This document shows positions 1 through 8,861 of a stretch of DNA of 64,000 nucleotides, piece after piece (the first letter of the stretch is position 1; the number at the start of each line of letters is the position of its first letter). The position numbers and the translations under genes are program-made. The DNA lies in NCBI GenBank assembly GCA_017304475.1, contig JAFKKV010000024.1:62001-126000 (forward strand), written 5' to 3'. Origin of the DNA: Hyphomicrobiales bacterium (GTDB lineage: Bacteria > Pseudomonadota > Alphaproteobacteria > Rhizobiales > Phreatobacteraceae). A model generated the notes under the pieces. The model worked only from the letters and a program-made list of their open reading frames with translations, was not told the origin of the DNA and searched no databases.

Positions 1-298
1 CGGCGATGATCGGCTTGCGCCGCTGGCCGATGCGGTCCCAGGTGGTGATGAAGTCGTCCAGATAGGTTTCCGGATAGCTCTTGGCCTTCATCTCCATGAT
101 GTCGGCGCCGGCCGCGAAGGCCTTTTCCGAACCGGTGATGACGATGGCGCCGATGCCGGCATCCTTCTCGAAGCCGTCGAGCACCGTGTTGATCTCGGCG
201 ATGACCTGGCTGTTCAGCGCATTCATCGCCTTCGGACGGTTCAGCGTGATCAGGCCGACCTTGCCGCGGGTTTCGACGATGATGGTCTCATAGGACAT
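1..298 (-). CDS. Enoyl-CoA hydratase, 5' part only
   Basis: This is the N-terminal 99 residues of a crotonase-family protein; the rest lies beyond the left edge. The family hydrates 2-enoyl-CoA esters in fatty-acid or phenylacetyl-CoA oxidation in the cytoplasm. The sequence shows the family's early motif (LNRPKAMNALN) and the oxyanion-hole segment AFAAGADIMEM. The start is the ATG whose complement is at 296-298, and no alternative in-frame start is better placed. It lies downstream of coaA on the same strand with a gap of about 110 bases, so co-transcription is possible but not shown. Substrate chain length cannot be judged from this part. Confidence 0.9.
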   Translation of the reverse strand, partial: MSYETIIVETRGKVGLITLNRPKAMNALNSQVIAEINTVLDGFEKDAGIGAIVITGSEKAFAAGADIMEMKAKSYPETYLDDFITTWDRIGQRRKPIIA

Positions 299-406
299 GA
301 GCGTTTCCTCAAGGCTGCGGAATGGCCGCGACAGCTAGCCGAGAGCCGGCCCGCTGTCATCCTGTCCGATGGGATGGCCTTGCCCGATCCGGCCGGCCAG
401 TCCGCG

Positions 407-1399
407 TCAGACCCGGCGCAGGTTGACGCTCTCGATCCGGTGGTTCCGGTCCTTTTTCAGGATCAGCTTGGCGCGCTGGCGGGTCGGCAGGATATTGTCG
501 CGCAGATTGACCAGGTTGATGCCGTACCAGAGCGCCAGCGCCGTCTTCATCGCCTCGAATTCGGTCTTCTCGGCATAGCGGCGGAAATAGCTCTGCGGAT
601 CGCGGAAGGCGGTCTCCCGCAGGCGCATGAAGCGTTCCAGATACCATTGCTCCAGCACCTCCTCCTCGGCGTCGATGAACACCGAGAAGTCGAAATAGTC
701 GGAGACATAGGGAATGGCCTTGCCGTCGCGCGGCGGCCGGCCGGTCTGCAGCACGTTCAGGCCCTCGACGATCAGGATGTCGGGACGGTCGACCTCGACG
801 CTGCCGCCGGGCACCACGTCATAGACCAGGTGCGAATAGACCGGCGCCTTGACATGGCGCTTGCCCGCCTTGACGTCGGCCAGGAAGCGCAGCAGCGACT
901 TGGTGTCGTAGCTTTCCGGAAAGCCCTTCTTCTTCATCAGGTCTTCGCGTTCCAGATAGGCGTTCGGGAACAGGAAGCCGTCGGTGGTGACGAGGTCGAC
1001 CTTCGGCGTGTTCGACCAGCGCGACAGCAGCGCCTGCAGGACGCGCGAGGTGGTCGATTTGCCGACCGCCACCGAGCCGGCGACGCCGATGACGAAGGGG
1101 ATCTTGACGTCGGTCGCGCCGAGGAAGGACTGGCTGGCGCGCGACAGCTTCTGCTGTGCCGCGACGTAAAAGGACAGCAGGCGCGAGATCGGCAGGTAGA
1201 TCGCCTCGACCTCGTCGATCGACAGCTGGTCGGTGAACGACTTGAGCCTGGTCACCTCGTCCGGCGTCAGCGTCATCGGCGTGTCGGCGCGCTTGGCGGC
1301 CCATTCGGCGCGGGTGAACACGCGATAGGGCGAGGGCGCGTCGACATCCGGCAGCATGGCGGCTCCGATCATCTCCTCGGGCAGCGGACCTTCGTTCAT
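407..1399 (-). CDS. coaA: Type I pantothenate kinase
   Basis: This 330-residue protein phosphorylates pantothenate with ATP, the first and regulated step of coenzyme A synthesis. The P-loop [12 protein letters not shown] is at residues 105-116, and the protein has the family's usual length and the motifs DGFLFPN and PVYSHL. The frame stays open upstream, but the ATG at 1397-1399 is chosen because it gives a 4-base ATGA overlap with the hisE stop and begins at the conserved N-terminus. The his-gene/coaA arrangement is common in alphaproteobacteria. The overlap implies translational coupling with hisE. Confidence 0.95.
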   Translation of the reverse strand: MNEGPLPEEMIGAAMLPDVDAPSPYRVFTRAEWAAKRADTPMTLTPDEVTRLKSFTDQLSIDEVEAIYLPISRLLSFYVAAQQKLSRASQSFLGATDVKIPFVIGVAGSVAVGKSTTSRVLQALLSRWSNTPKVDLVTTDGFLFPNAYLEREDLMKKKGFPESYDTKSLLRFLADVKAGKRHVKAPVYSHLVYDVVPGGSVEVDRPDILIVEGLNVLQTGRPPRDGKAIPYVSDYFDFSVFIDAEEEVLEQWYLERFMRLRETAFRDPQSYFRRYAEKTEFEAMKTALALWYGINLVNLRDNILPTRQRAKLILKKDRNHRIESVNLRRV

Positions 1400-1737
1400 C
1401 GGCCGGCCTCGCCAAGCTTGGCGCCGCGCGAGGCCTTTTCCGCGTGGCCCGATTGCTGGGTGCGGCGGGCGAGCTCGGTCATCACGGCATCGAGGCCGAT
1501 GCCGCGGCTCTTCCACACGACCAGGAGATGAAACAGGAGATCGGCGCTCTCAGCGATGAGCGCGGTCGGCTCGCCTTCGGTGGCGGCAATGACCGTCTCG
1601 ACCGCCTCCTCGCCGAATTTCTTGGCGCAGTGCACCGGACCTTTGGCGATCAACGCGGCGGTATAGCTCTGCTCGGGCGAAGCGGTGGCACGGGCCGCCA
1701 CGACGGTCTCGAGATCGGCGAGCGTGAAGGAACTCAT
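1396..1737 (-). CDS. hisE: Phosphoribosyl-ATP pyrophosphatase
   Basis: This 113-residue protein hydrolyses phosphoribosyl-ATP to phosphoribosyl-AMP, the second step of histidine synthesis. It has the MazG-like helical signature [13 protein letters not shown] near residues 40-52, followed by [13 protein letters not shown]. The ATG at 1737 ([10 protein letters not shown]) is chosen over the longer open frame because the family begins there. Its stop overlaps the coaA start by four bases. No other his genes are in the window upstream, so this is either the last gene of a distant his cluster or a stand-alone copy. Confidence 0.93.
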   Translation of the reverse strand: MSSFTLADLETVVAARATASPEQSYTAALIAKGPVHCAKKFGEEAVETVIAATEGEPTALIAESADLLFHLLVVWKSRGIGLDAVMTELARRTQQSGHAEKASRGAKLGEAGR

Positions 1738-1876
1738 CGGCACATCGCTCTGCGCGGCCCGGTTCCCGAGAGGAACAGGGTCCAAGATCGCGGCATCTTG
1801 CAGAAAACGCGGCAAATGTCACGGGTGGCGGAACGGGGGATGGCGCCGCGGCGGGGCCGGCGGGTCGCCCGAGCGC

Positions 1877-2038
1877 TCAGAAGCGCAGGATGGCGGCAAC
1901 CGCCAGCGCCAGCAGCACGCCCGCGCCATTGGCCAGAAAGACCAGCGCCAGGCCGTGGCGGCGGTTCTCGCCGCAGAGCGGCTTGTCGGTCGGATAGTGG
2001 GTCGCAAGACCCTTGCTGGTCAGGTCCTTGGTGGTCAT
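1877..2038 (-). CDS. Small single-pass membrane protein (53 aa)
   Basis: A 53-residue frame runs from the ATG complement at 2036-2038 to the TGA complement at 1877-1879. The first 28 residues are polar (MTTKDLTSKGLATHYPTDK) and include one cysteine. The last 24 form one clear hydrophobic helix (LALVFLANGAGVLLALAVAAIL) ending in RF, so it is likely a tail-anchored or single-pass inner-membrane protein. It lies 11 bases beyond the stop of the next upstream gene on the same strand, which also ends in a membrane helix. The function is unknown; a coding role is supported by composition and spacing only. Confidence 0.6.
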   Translation of the reverse strand: MTTKDLTSKGLATHYPTDKPLCGENRRHGLALVFLANGAGVLLALAVAAILRF

Positions 2039-2049
2039 GGCAGTTGCAT

Positions 2050-2514
2050 TCACAACGGGTTGATGGCGGCGAGCAGGCCGGCCGCCATGATGATCACCGC
2101 CATGCTGGCGGCAACGAAGCCCGGCAGGCCGAAACCCGGCCGGACGCCCTGTCTGTCGGTCCTGCCGAACCAGACGGGGATGGTGGAGGCGCCGGCGTGG
2201 GCGCCATCACGAATTGCTGGCCGGGGCGAGCCCGCGCCGTGGCGGCCCCCGATCCGTGCGGTCCCCGCCGGCGCGCAGGCCAGATCGGGCCGCGGGCGAA
2301 AATCCAGTTCGACGGGGCCGGCGGCGAACACGATGTCCACGGGTTCGCCGTCATTTTCGGTCATGGCCTCGTCCAACGCCGCGTCGCGCGACGTGAACAG
2401 CGAGCCATAGCCGCCGTCCATGCTTTGCAGCACCCAGAGGCCAGCGGAATTGCGGCCACAGATGAGGCGAAGCGGCTCGAATGCCGATCGAGAAAGGGCG
2501 GAAGCTGAAGACAT
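2050..2514 (-). CDS. Hypothetical protein with C-terminal membrane helix
   Basis: This 154-residue protein is not recognised. The start at 2514 (MSSASALSRSAF) follows an AGGGAG ribosome-binding site, so the much longer open frame upstream is not used. The first 80 residues are a compact region with VLQSMDGGYGSLFTSRDAALDEAM, which looks like a small globular domain containing predicted strands and a helix. A low-complexity Gly/Ala/Pro linker follows, then a C-terminal hydrophobic helix GFVAASMAVIIMAAGLLAAI. It is probably inner-membrane anchored. It precedes the 53-residue membrane protein and may be co-transcribed with it. Confidence 0.6.
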   Translation of the reverse strand: MSSASALSRSAFEPLRLICGRNSAGLWVLQSMDGGYGSLFTSRDAALDEAMTENDGEPVDIVFAAGPVELDFRPRPDLACAPAGTARIGGRHGAGSPRPAIRDGAHAGASTIPVWFGRTDRQGVRPGFGLPGFVAASMAVIIMAAGLLAAINPL

Positions 2515-2814
2515 GACTGTCTCCCTCGGCACTGCGGATCGAGGCTGTGATAGGCCCGAACGCCGTAAGGGCGCGATGGGAATTGCGGCCGGCCGCGATA
2601 AGGATTCCGTAAGGATTGAGGCAGGGAGTGGCGATTGGTGATGATGGTCCTTCGACCGGATGGCCGCGGCGAAGCGCTGCGGATGCATTTCGGTAGCGAA
2701 TGTCCAATTGGCCCGGATGCAGGCGCCGTTGCACGGACGGGCTCAGACGGAATTTGCCAATTGCGGCCAGGCGAGCTTCGAATGGACCATTCTCGGTGAG
2801 CAATCGGGCGGAAT

Positions 2815-2933
2815 TCGTGGATGCCCGGGACAAGTCCGGGCAAGACGAAGTGGCGTGAGCATGAGGGAGTTGGGCCAAGCCACGGTTGCCCTGCCCTGTC
2901 CGTCTTGCCCGGGCTTGTCCCGGGCATCCACGA
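2815..2933. repeat. Intergenic inverted repeat, 33-bp arms
   Basis: The left arm (2815-2847) and right arm (2901-2933) are inverted copies that differ at a single base. Each contains GATGCCCGGGACAAG, and they are separated by 53 bases. Each arm is itself partly palindromic around CCCGGG. This is the style of a dispersed palindromic intergenic repeat of GC-rich Rhizobiales. It lies in a 465-base gap (2515-2979) in which no gene was seen, between the convergent-free minus genes. It may act as an RNA hairpin after the GNAT gene. Confidence 0.7.
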
Positions 2934-2979
2934 CTTGTTTCCACCGAAATCAACCAGTCCTGACGACCGTGCGGCAGTC

Positions 2980-3507
2980 TTACGCTTGGATTGCCCGGAC
3001 CATCAGGCGGGCATCGGCGTCATAGCTGGCGAGCTTGTCGGTCAGCGCCGGATCGGCATGGACCGAGAAGCCGTGACGGTGCCAGAAGCCCTGCGAGCCG
3101 TTGACCGCCACCAGCGACAGGTTGGGCAGGGCTCGATCGGCGGCATGGACGACCAGGATTGCGACGATGGCCGATGCCGCGCCACTGCCGCGCGCTTCGG
3201 GCAGCAGCGCGACATCATGGATGTAATAGGTCGACGGCGCGTCCGGCAGATGCCTCAGCAATGCGTTCAGTGCGGGCAGGTGCCCGAACCGCCAGGGATG
3301 GCTGAGGATATAGCCGGCCGGCCGGCCGCCGACCTCCAGCATGAAGCAGCCGGCCGGATAGAGCGCCAGCCGCTCGGCGAAGACCGCGTCGTCTTCCGGA
3401 AAATCGGGATGGACGCGCGCGGCAATGGCCGAGACCAGGCTGAGATCGCCCTGCCGCATCGGCCGCCAGCGGCCGGTTGTGCCGGCCATGAGATCAGGTT
3501 CCGCCAT
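2980..3507 (-). CDS. GNAT-family N-acetyltransferase
   Basis: This 175-residue protein has the GNAT fold order: an N-terminal region, a central strand YYIHDVALLPEARGSGAASAIVAIL (residues about 93-117) holding the acetyl-CoA loop in a slightly altered form (R-G-S-G-A), and a C-terminal LVAVNGSQGFWHRHGF segment typical of the last motif. It should transfer an acetyl group from acetyl-CoA to an unknown amine. The start at 3507 lies just downstream of the CHAD gene's stop (3516) on the same strand, a gap of 8 bases, so the two are probably one operon with msrA. Confidence 0.85.
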   Translation of the reverse strand: MAEPDLMAGTTGRWRPMRQGDLSLVSAIAARVHPDFPEDDAVFAERLALYPAGCFMLEVGGRPAGYILSHPWRFGHLPALNALLRHLPDAPSTYYIHDVALLPEARGSGAASAIVAILVVHAADRALPNLSLVAVNGSQGFWHRHGFSVHADPALTDKLASYDADARLMVRAIQA

Positions 3508-3515
3508 GGCGATGG

Positions 3516-4289
3516 TCAGGCATGTTTCCAGGCCTGCCGCACCGCCTTGGGCGTGGCGGCGAAGGCCTTGGCGCCGGCCCGGGTCACCGCCCGCTCCAGC
3601 CGGATGTGGCGCGCGGCGATGCGGGCGAGCTTGTGTTCCGGCGCGGCCTCGCGCCCGAGCCGCTGGGCCAGCAGGTCGAGGTCGCGGATCGAACCCATCA
3701 ATTCGCCCAGCTGATCGAGCTTGCCGGCCTTGGGCCGGGCGCCTTTCGGCCTGACCTCGTCCAGGGCTTCGATGAGATGCAGGCAGTCCTTGATGCGCTT
3801 GCGCGCTTCGTGCAGCGGCTCGGCCAGGTGGCCGGCCTCATAGGTCTGGAACGCATTCTGCGCCCGCCGGTAGGCGCGCTGCATGGCCCGCGCCAGGAAC
3901 TGTCGGGGCGCACGGTCGAGCGGCAGGCGGGCGATCGTCTTGGCCTGGCGCTGCAGAGCGCGTCCGAGGGCCTCGAGATCCAGGCTGCTGCCCTGGGTCA
4001 CGCCGCCGCCGCTGGCGCCGACCGCCCGGGCCGCCTCGTCCAGGGCGTGGGCGTCGCGCAACGGCGCCAGCGCATGGGCGAAGGCGCGCAGCAGCGCGTT
4101 TTCGCGTGTCACGGCCTCAATGGCCAGGGGTTTCAGCGCGCGCAGGAGGCTGCGCGCGCGCTTGATGTGGCGCCGGGCGAGATGCACGGCCTTGACGTGG
4201 TCCGGTTCCGAGACGATCAGCCGGCCGGCCGCGCGGGTATGGCCCGCGGCGGCGGCGGCGAGATCCCTTGCCTCGGCGGCCGGCTTCAC
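3516..4289 (-). CDS. CHAD domain protein
   Basis: This 257-residue all-alpha protein has the conserved histidine-containing helices of the CHAD family ([17 protein letters not shown] and [18 protein letters not shown]), which bind polyphosphate. Arg, Lys and His dominate the helices, giving a basic surface. A GTG start at 4287-4289 is preferred because it overlaps the msrA stop as GTGA; the frame upstream of it lies inside msrA. Many alphaproteobacteria fuse CHAD to CYTH or place it near exopolyphosphatase genes. Here it is coupled to msrA instead. The role is probably binding of polyphosphate, but this is inferred from family knowledge. Confidence 0.85.
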   Translation of the reverse strand: MKPAAEARDLAAAAAGHTRAAGRLIVSEPDHVKAVHLARRHIKRARSLLRALKPLAIEAVTRENALLRAFAHALAPLRDAHALDEAARAVGASGGGVTQGSSLDLEALGRALQRQAKTIARLPLDRAPRQFLARAMQRAYRRAQNAFQTYEAGHLAEPLHEARKRIKDCLHLIEALDEVRPKGARPKAGKLDQLGELMGSIRDLDLLAQRLGREAAPEHKLARIAARHIRLERAVTRAGAKAFAATPKAVRQAWKHA

Positions 4290-4936
4290 GCGGCCACTCC
4301 CGTGCCGATCGGGCAGGAGACGCCGGTGCCGCCGAGCCCGCAATAACCGCGCGGGTTCTTGGCCAGGTATTGCTGGTGGTAGTCCTCGGCGAAATAGAAG
4401 GCGGGGGCGTCGAGGATCTCGGTGGTGATCGCGCCGTAACCCTGGCCGCCGAGCGCCTTGGCATAGGCCTGCTTCGAGGCTTCCGCCGCGGCGCGCTGGG
4501 CCGGGCTGGTGACATAGAGGCCGGAGCGATATTGCGTGCCGACATCATTGCCCTGGCGCATGCCCTGGGTCGGGTCGTGGCTCTCCCAGAAGGTCTTCAG
4601 CACCGTGTCGGTCGAGACCTGGGCGGGATCATAAACCACCAGCACCACCTCGTTATGGCCGGTGAGCCCGGAGCAGACCTCTTCATAGGTCGGGTTCGGC
4701 GTCAGTCCGGCGGCATAACCGACCGCGGTCACCCAGACGCCCGGCAATTGCCAGAACTTGCGCTCGGCGCCCCAGAAGCAGCCGAGGCCGACGATGATCG
4801 TCTCGTGGCCTTCCGGATAGGGGCCCTTCAGCGGCCGGCCGTTGACGAAATGGCGCTCGGCCGTCGGGATGGCGGTGGCCCGGCCGGGCAGGGCTTCACG
4901 GGCGGTCGGGACTGCGGGCTTCTTGAACGAGAACAT
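4286..4936 (-). CDS. msrA: Peptide-methionine (S)-S-oxide reductase
   Basis: This 216-residue protein repairs oxidised methionine (S-sulfoxide) in proteins using thioredoxin. The catalytic motif GCFWG is at residues 52-56 with Cys53. Downstream are [22 protein letters not shown] and the resolving-cysteine tail [12 protein letters not shown] near residues 197-208. The N-terminal 45 residues form the extension seen in longer MsrA proteins. The start at 4936 follows AGGAGGTTTTC upstream in the mRNA. It is the first gene of a probable msrA-CHAD-GNAT operon. The family assignment is secure. Confidence 0.97.
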   Translation of the reverse strand: MFSFKKPAVPTAREALPGRATAIPTAERHFVNGRPLKGPYPEGHETIIVGLGCFWGAERKFWQLPGVWVTAVGYAAGLTPNPTYEEVCSGLTGHNEVVLVVYDPAQVSTDTVLKTFWESHDPTQGMRQGNDVGTQYRSGLYVTSPAQRAAAEASKQAYAKALGGQGYGAITTEILDAPAFYFAEDYHQQYLAKNPRGYCGLGGTGVSCPIGTGVAA

Positions 4937-5113
4937 GAAAACCTCCTTGAAGGTCCTGGGGTCCGTATTCGAGAGGGTCAGGATAACCCCCTATTCGGCC
5001 GGCAGCCGTCAAACGTTACCCGAGCCCGGCGCGGGAGTGAACCAGCCCGCATGAACCTGCATGGCGGGCCTGCGCGCCAAGGACCGACATGTCTCGGATC
5101 AACGCAGCTCGGA

Positions 5114-5437
5114 TCAACGCCGGCCGATGACGCCGACGCGTGGTTCATGTTTGCGCCCGGCCATCATCAGCAGTGCGCCGAGGCCGAGGCCGGCCAGCGC
5201 GGTCGGCAGGATCAGCACGGTCAGCATGACCGGGTCCCACAGCCAGGCCAGTCCGTGCCGTTCGAGCGCCGGTTGCACCGCCTGCAGGCTGTCGAGATGC
5301 AGCGTCCGCCAGGTCTCGCCGATGACCGTATAGATCAACCTGCCACCGGCGATCGACTTGGTGCCGTCGATGACCAGCGCAATGAAGCCCAGGGCGATCA
5401 GAACAAACCCGATGAGGCGCAAGACGAAGCGGATCAT
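5114..5437 (-). CDS. Small two-helix membrane protein
   Basis: This 107-residue protein has a first membrane helix at residues 4-24 (FVLRLIGFVLIALGFIALVI), a periplasmic-type middle with Trp and His residues, and a second helix near residues 70-90 (PVMLTVLILPTALAGLGLGALLMMAG). A short Lys/Arg tail follows. Such proteins are widespread uncharacterised inner-membrane proteins in Rhizobiales. The ATG at 5437 is chosen; the open frame extends three codons further to a TTG. It stands alone between msrA and the antiporter gene. No function is assigned. Confidence 0.75.
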   Translation of the reverse strand: MIRFVLRLIGFVLIALGFIALVIDGTKSIAGGRLIYTVIGETWRTLHLDSLQAVQPALERHGLAWLWDPVMLTVLILPTALAGLGLGALLMMAGRKHEPRVGVIGRR

Positions 5438-5538
5438 GGCAAGCAAGGCATCCTGTCCTCACGCCAGATAACCATGCCGCGCGGCCGCCGCAAGCCGGGT
5501 GAATCACGGCCGCCGCCGCGCCGCCTGCCCGCCGCCGG

Positions 5539-6990
5539 TCACCAGCCGGCGAGAGGCGCGGCCGGCATGAAGAACAGCACGGTGACCACGACGAAGATCG
5601 GGATCAGGATCGCCGTCGACCAGGCCATGTAGCCGAAGAAGGACGGCATCTTCACACCCTTGTCCTTGGCGATGGCATAGACCATGAAATTCGGGGCATT
5701 GCCGATATAGCTGTTGGCGCCCATGAACACCGCGCCGGTGGAAAGCGCGGCGAGCGTGGTGGCGAGCGGCCCCATCAGCCTGGCCGGGTCGCCGCCCGCG
5801 AGTTCGAAGAACACCAGATAGGTCGGGGCATTGTCGAGAAACGACGACAGGAGCCCGGTCAGCCAGAAATACATGACCGGGTCGGGCGTGCCGTCGGCCC
5901 TCGACACCAGCGCGACCAGCGGTGCCGCCGCCCCGCCGCGGCCGGCGGCCAGGATCGCCAGAACCGGCACGATGCAGACGAAGATGGCGGCGAACAGCTT
6001 GGCGACCTCGGCGACCGGGCCCCAGTTGAAGCCGTTCTGCAGGCGGTGCTCCGGCCTGGCGAGCCGGAGCGAGGCGAGCCCGGCCGCCAGCATGGCGAGG
6101 TTCGACACCAGGTCCTGGAGCGGGAAATCGAGGCCGAGCGCATGGAAGGAGAAGCCGGGCCGCCAGGATCCGCGCAGCAGGATGGCGCCAATCACCACGG
6201 CGATCAGGCCGAGCATGCCGAGGCCTTCGACGCGCACCCGCGAATCCGGCGTCGGATCGGGCTTGGTGCGGCCTTCGCGGGCATAAAGAAAGGCGTCGAT
6301 CGCGCAGAACAGCGCGATGAGCAGGCCGACCACCGTAATCGTCTCGGCCAGCAGGAACCGGGTGGTCCAGAAGAAGTCGACGCCCTTCAGGAAGCCGACG
6401 AACAGCGGCGGGTCGCCGAGCGGCGTCAGCGCGCCGCCGCAATTCGACACGATGAAGATGAAGAACACCACGACATGGACATTGTGGACGCGGTCGTCAT
6501 TGGCGCGGATGATCGGCCGGATCAGGATCATCGAGGCCCCGGTGGTGCCGACCAGGCTCGCGAGCACTGCCCCGATCGCCAGGATAGCGCCATTGGTCGC
6601 CGGCGAACCGTGCAGGTTGCCGGTGACGACGATGCCGCCGGCAATGGCGTAAAGCGCGAAGATCAGGATGATGAAGGGCAGATATTCGACGAGCAGGGCA
6701 TGGCCGAGGCCGCCGAGCGCCTGCCCTGATGGCACCAGCAGGAACAGCGGCACCACCACGAGCGCCGCCCAGAGGCCGGCGATCTTGCCGTAATGATGCT
6801 CCCAGACATGGGGATAGAAGACCGGGCCGGTGGCGATCGACAGGAGCAGGCCAATGAAGGGCAGGCCCCACCAGAGGCTCAGGCCGCGCCCGTCCAGGGC
6901 CTCCGCTGCCGCGGCCGGCCCGATCAGAGCCAGCGTGGCGGCGACGACCGCGGCGACAAGGCCGGCGATCCGGATCGACGGATGCAGCAA
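5539..6990 (-). CDS. Sodium:proton antiporter-like transporter (ArsB/NhaD/CitMHS superfamily)
   Basis: This 483-residue protein has an N-terminal hydrophobic signal-like helix and about eleven further membrane helices. The segment LVGTTGASMILIRPIIRAND and the later SSFLDNAPTYLVFF (near residue 395) are the paired ion-transporter signatures; the second contains the conserved DNAPT core. Members are annotated as Na+/H+ antiporters or citrate-type transporters, and the substrate is not evident here. The start is a TTG at 6988-6990, preceded by a G-rich ribosome-binding site; no suitable ATG is nearby. It is the last chromosomal protein gene before the tRNA used by the mobile element. Confidence 0.85.
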   Translation of the reverse strand: MLHPSIRIAGLVAAVVAATLALIGPAAAAEALDGRGLSLWWGLPFIGLLLSIATGPVFYPHVWEHHYGKIAGLWAALVVVPLFLLVPSGQALGGLGHALLVEYLPFIILIFALYAIAGGIVVTGNLHGSPATNGAILAIGAVLASLVGTTGASMILIRPIIRANDDRVHNVHVVVFFIFIVSNCGGALTPLGDPPLFVGFLKGVDFFWTTRFLLAETITVVGLLIALFCAIDAFLYAREGRTKPDPTPDSRVRVEGLGMLGLIAVVIGAILLRGSWRPGFSFHALGLDFPLQDLVSNLAMLAAGLASLRLARPEHRLQNGFNWGPVAEVAKLFAAIFVCIVPVLAILAAGRGGAAAPLVALVSRADGTPDPVMYFWLTGLLSSFLDNAPTYLVFFELAGGDPARLMGPLATTLAALSTGAVFMGANSYIGNAPNFMVYAIAKDKGVKMPSFFGYMAWSTAILIPIFVVVTVLFFMPAAPLAGW

Positions 6991-7155
6991 GACACAGCCC
7001 CCCGAGCTTTCGCGCCCGGCAGCGCGCCCCGCCCGGGCCGCTCCGTCCTATCCGCAACGCATCGTGTCGACAACGCAAGACCTGTCGCAACGGCGATTGC
7101 CGTGGCCCCGACGATCCGCTAAAGACGTGACACCGACGCGTTGCGTCGCCGGCTT

Positions 7156-7232
7156 GCACCCATAGCTCAGCTGGATAGAGCGTTGCCCTCCGAAGGCAAA
7201 GGTCTCAGGTTCGAATCCTGATGGGTGCGCCA
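7156..7232 (+). tRNA. tRNA-Arg (anticodon CCG)
   Basis: A 77-nt cloverleaf with CCA encoded. The acceptor stem pairs GCACCCA with TGGGTGC, and the discriminator and CCA follow (GCCA). The D arm contains AGCTCAGCTGGATAGAGC. The anticodon stem TTGCC/GGCAA encloses CTCCGAA with anticodon CCG. The T arm contains GGTTCGAATCC. The gene stays intact after integration because the element's core (7227-7235) regenerates its 3' end. The T-rich tract expected just behind the gene is absent here and is instead found behind the right core at 46728. Confidence 0.97.
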
Positions 7233-8861
7233 TTTCAGTACAGAACTGCGAACGCCAAAAGCCGCCGATTTTACGCTCGAAGCGGCAACGAGGGTTCTCA
7301 GCAGCTCCGACTTCGATCCCGTGATGCGAACCTCGGTGTCTGCGACCTCAACGCGCTGCGCGAAGGCGCGCAGATGATCCCGCCGATAACCGCCGCCTTC
7401 GAGGCGCAGCCCGGCGCGGGCGGCGCTGGAGAAGGTCTCGATCATGTCCGGGGTGATCGCCTGATTGCCTGCGCTGTCGAGCGTTGCCTGAATGCGTTCG
7501 GCGTCGGCCGTGGCCTGATCCCGAAGCGCCTTGAGGCCGGCGATGCGCTCTTTCAGCGCTGAATCGTCCAGAGCGGCTACGCCGGATTCGATGGCGTCAT
7601 AGAGCCGGTTGAGCCGCTGGTCGGTCTCGGTGATTCGCCGGTTGAGTTCAGCGAGGTGTTCACGGCGGCGCTCGGCGCGTTCCTGTCGGCGGTCGAGGAG
7701 GCTGAAGAGGATAGTTTCCAGACGTTCCGGCTGGAGCAGCCGTTCTTCCAGGTGGCTCGCGATCAGATCGTCAAGTTTGTCCATCGGGATCGATCGTCCC
7801 TCGCAGCCAGTCTTGCCCTGACGCGCCTTGGTTGAGCAGGTGTAGTAGCGATACATGCCGCCCGCGCTGCCCTTGCCGGTGCGCAGCGTCATTGCGCCCT
7901 CGCATTTGGCGCAGAAGCAGATACCGGTAAGGAGGGTGGGACCGCTCGTGACGCGAGCCGGCACCAGCATGGGGTTGCGGGATTTCAGCTTCGCCTGAAC
8001 CGCATCGAAGGTCTCGCGGTCGATCAGCGGCGGCACCGCCATGACTGCGACCTCGCTCTCGGGCTTTTTCTCGCGGTTCTTATGCGAGCGGGTGTTGAAT
8101 CGGTGCTCACCGATATAGGTCGTGCGGGTCAGGATCGAGTGGATTTGTGCGAGGCCCCAGCGTCCACCGTCGCGGGTGAAGATGCGCCGCTCGTTGAGAT
8201 GGCAGGTGATGGCTTTGACGCCCAACGGACCGGAATTGCCATCGCCTTCGAGGAACAGCCGATAGATCAGCCGCACTGTATCGGCGTGCAGCGGGTCGAT
8301 CTCCAGTTTCTTCTTGGTCTTCGATCCGCGCTGCTCGGCTGCGATGATGCGATAGCCGATCGGCGGCAGCGCGCCATTCCAGAAGCCTTGCCGCGCATTC
8401 TCGTTCATGGCGCGCAGGACGTGCTTGGCGTTCTCCTTGGACTGATACTCGTCGAACAGCGCCATGATCTGGCGCATCATGACGTGCATGGGATCGTCGC
8501 CCATCTCCTGCGTGATGGAGACGAGCTTGACGCCATTCTTCGCCAGCTTGCGGACGTAGAACTCAAGCTCGAAGTGGTCGCGGAAGAAACGGCTGAAGGA
8601 ATGCACCACGACGACATCGAAGGGTGCGGGCTTCGATGTGCCCGCTTCGATCATACGCTGGAATTCGGGGCGGCGGTCGTTGGTGGCGGAGGCGCCGGCT
8701 TCCACGAAGGTTTCGATGAGCCGATAGCCGCGCGATGCGCAATAGGCTTCGCCCTGTTTGCGCTGATCGGGGATCGATACGTCGTGTTCGGCCTGCCGCG
8801 TGGTGGAGACGCGCAGGTAGAGGGCGGCGCGCTGGGCGACATCGGGACTGTGCATATTCAT
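7167..8861 (-). CDS. Large serine recombinase (integrase) whose 3' end runs into the tRNA
   Basis: This 564-residue site-specific recombinase should integrate and excise the element. The resolvase domain is at residues 11-150 with the catalytic serine in LRVSTTRQ (Ser19). The recombinase domain is at about 165-290. A zinc ribbon has cysteines at 315, 317, 320, 342 and 353, and a coiled coil lies at about 385-465. The start at 8861 overlaps the stop of the upstream HTH gene by four bases. From residue 543 on, the frame enters the attachment core. The last 19 residues ([19 protein letters not shown]) are antisense tRNA-Arg sequence. In the circle the tail would instead be AAPGDDENYFYAITL, making a 560-residue protein. 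Confidence 0.93.
   Translation of the reverse strand: MNMHSPDVAQRAALYLRVSTTRQAEHDVSIPDQRKQGEAYCASRGYRLIETFVEAGASATNDRRPEFQRMIEAGTSKPAPFDVVVVHSFSRFFRDHFELEFYVRKLAKNGVKLVSITQEMGDDPMHVMMRQIMALFDEYQSKENAKHVLRAMNENARQGFWNGALPPIGYRIIAAEQRGSKTKKKLEIDPLHADTVRLIYRLFLEGDGNSGPLGVKAITCHLNERRIFTRDGGRWGLAQIHSILTRTTYIGEHRFNTRSHKNREKKPESEVAVMAVPPLIDRETFDAVQAKLKSRNPMLVPARVTSGPTLLTGICFCAKCEGAMTLRTGKGSAGGMYRYYTCSTKARQGKTGCEGRSIPMDKLDDLIASHLEERLLQPERLETILFSLLDRRQERAERRREHLAELNRRITETDQRLNRLYDAIESGVAALDDSALKERIAGLKALRDQATADAERIQATLDSAGNQAITPDMIETFSSAARAGLRLEGGGYRRDHLRAFAQRVEVADTEVRITGSKSELLRTLVAASSVKSAAFGVRSSVLKWRTHQDSNLRPLPSEGNALSS
7227..7235 (+). other. attL core (9 bp)
   Basis: GCGCCATTT overlaps the last six bases of tRNA-Arg and continues three bases into the element. 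It matches the right core exactly, and the flanking bases extend the match to 11 of 12 (GG then T or C before the core). Read on the minus strand it is AAA TGG CGC, three in-frame codons (K-W-R, residues 543-545) of the recombinase gene. The exact crossover dinucleotide cannot be fixed from sequence. Confidence 0.82.

Noticed and set aside
374-1531. Long plus-strand open frame opposite coaA
   Set aside because: It is a GC-driven shadow of coaA and hisE. It has no recognisable protein family and the composition of an antisense frame.
7167-7226. [19 protein letters not shown] as a conserved protein domain
   Set aside because: This peptide is the well-known translation of antisense tRNA-Arg. 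It is treated as a consequence of integration, not as a domain.
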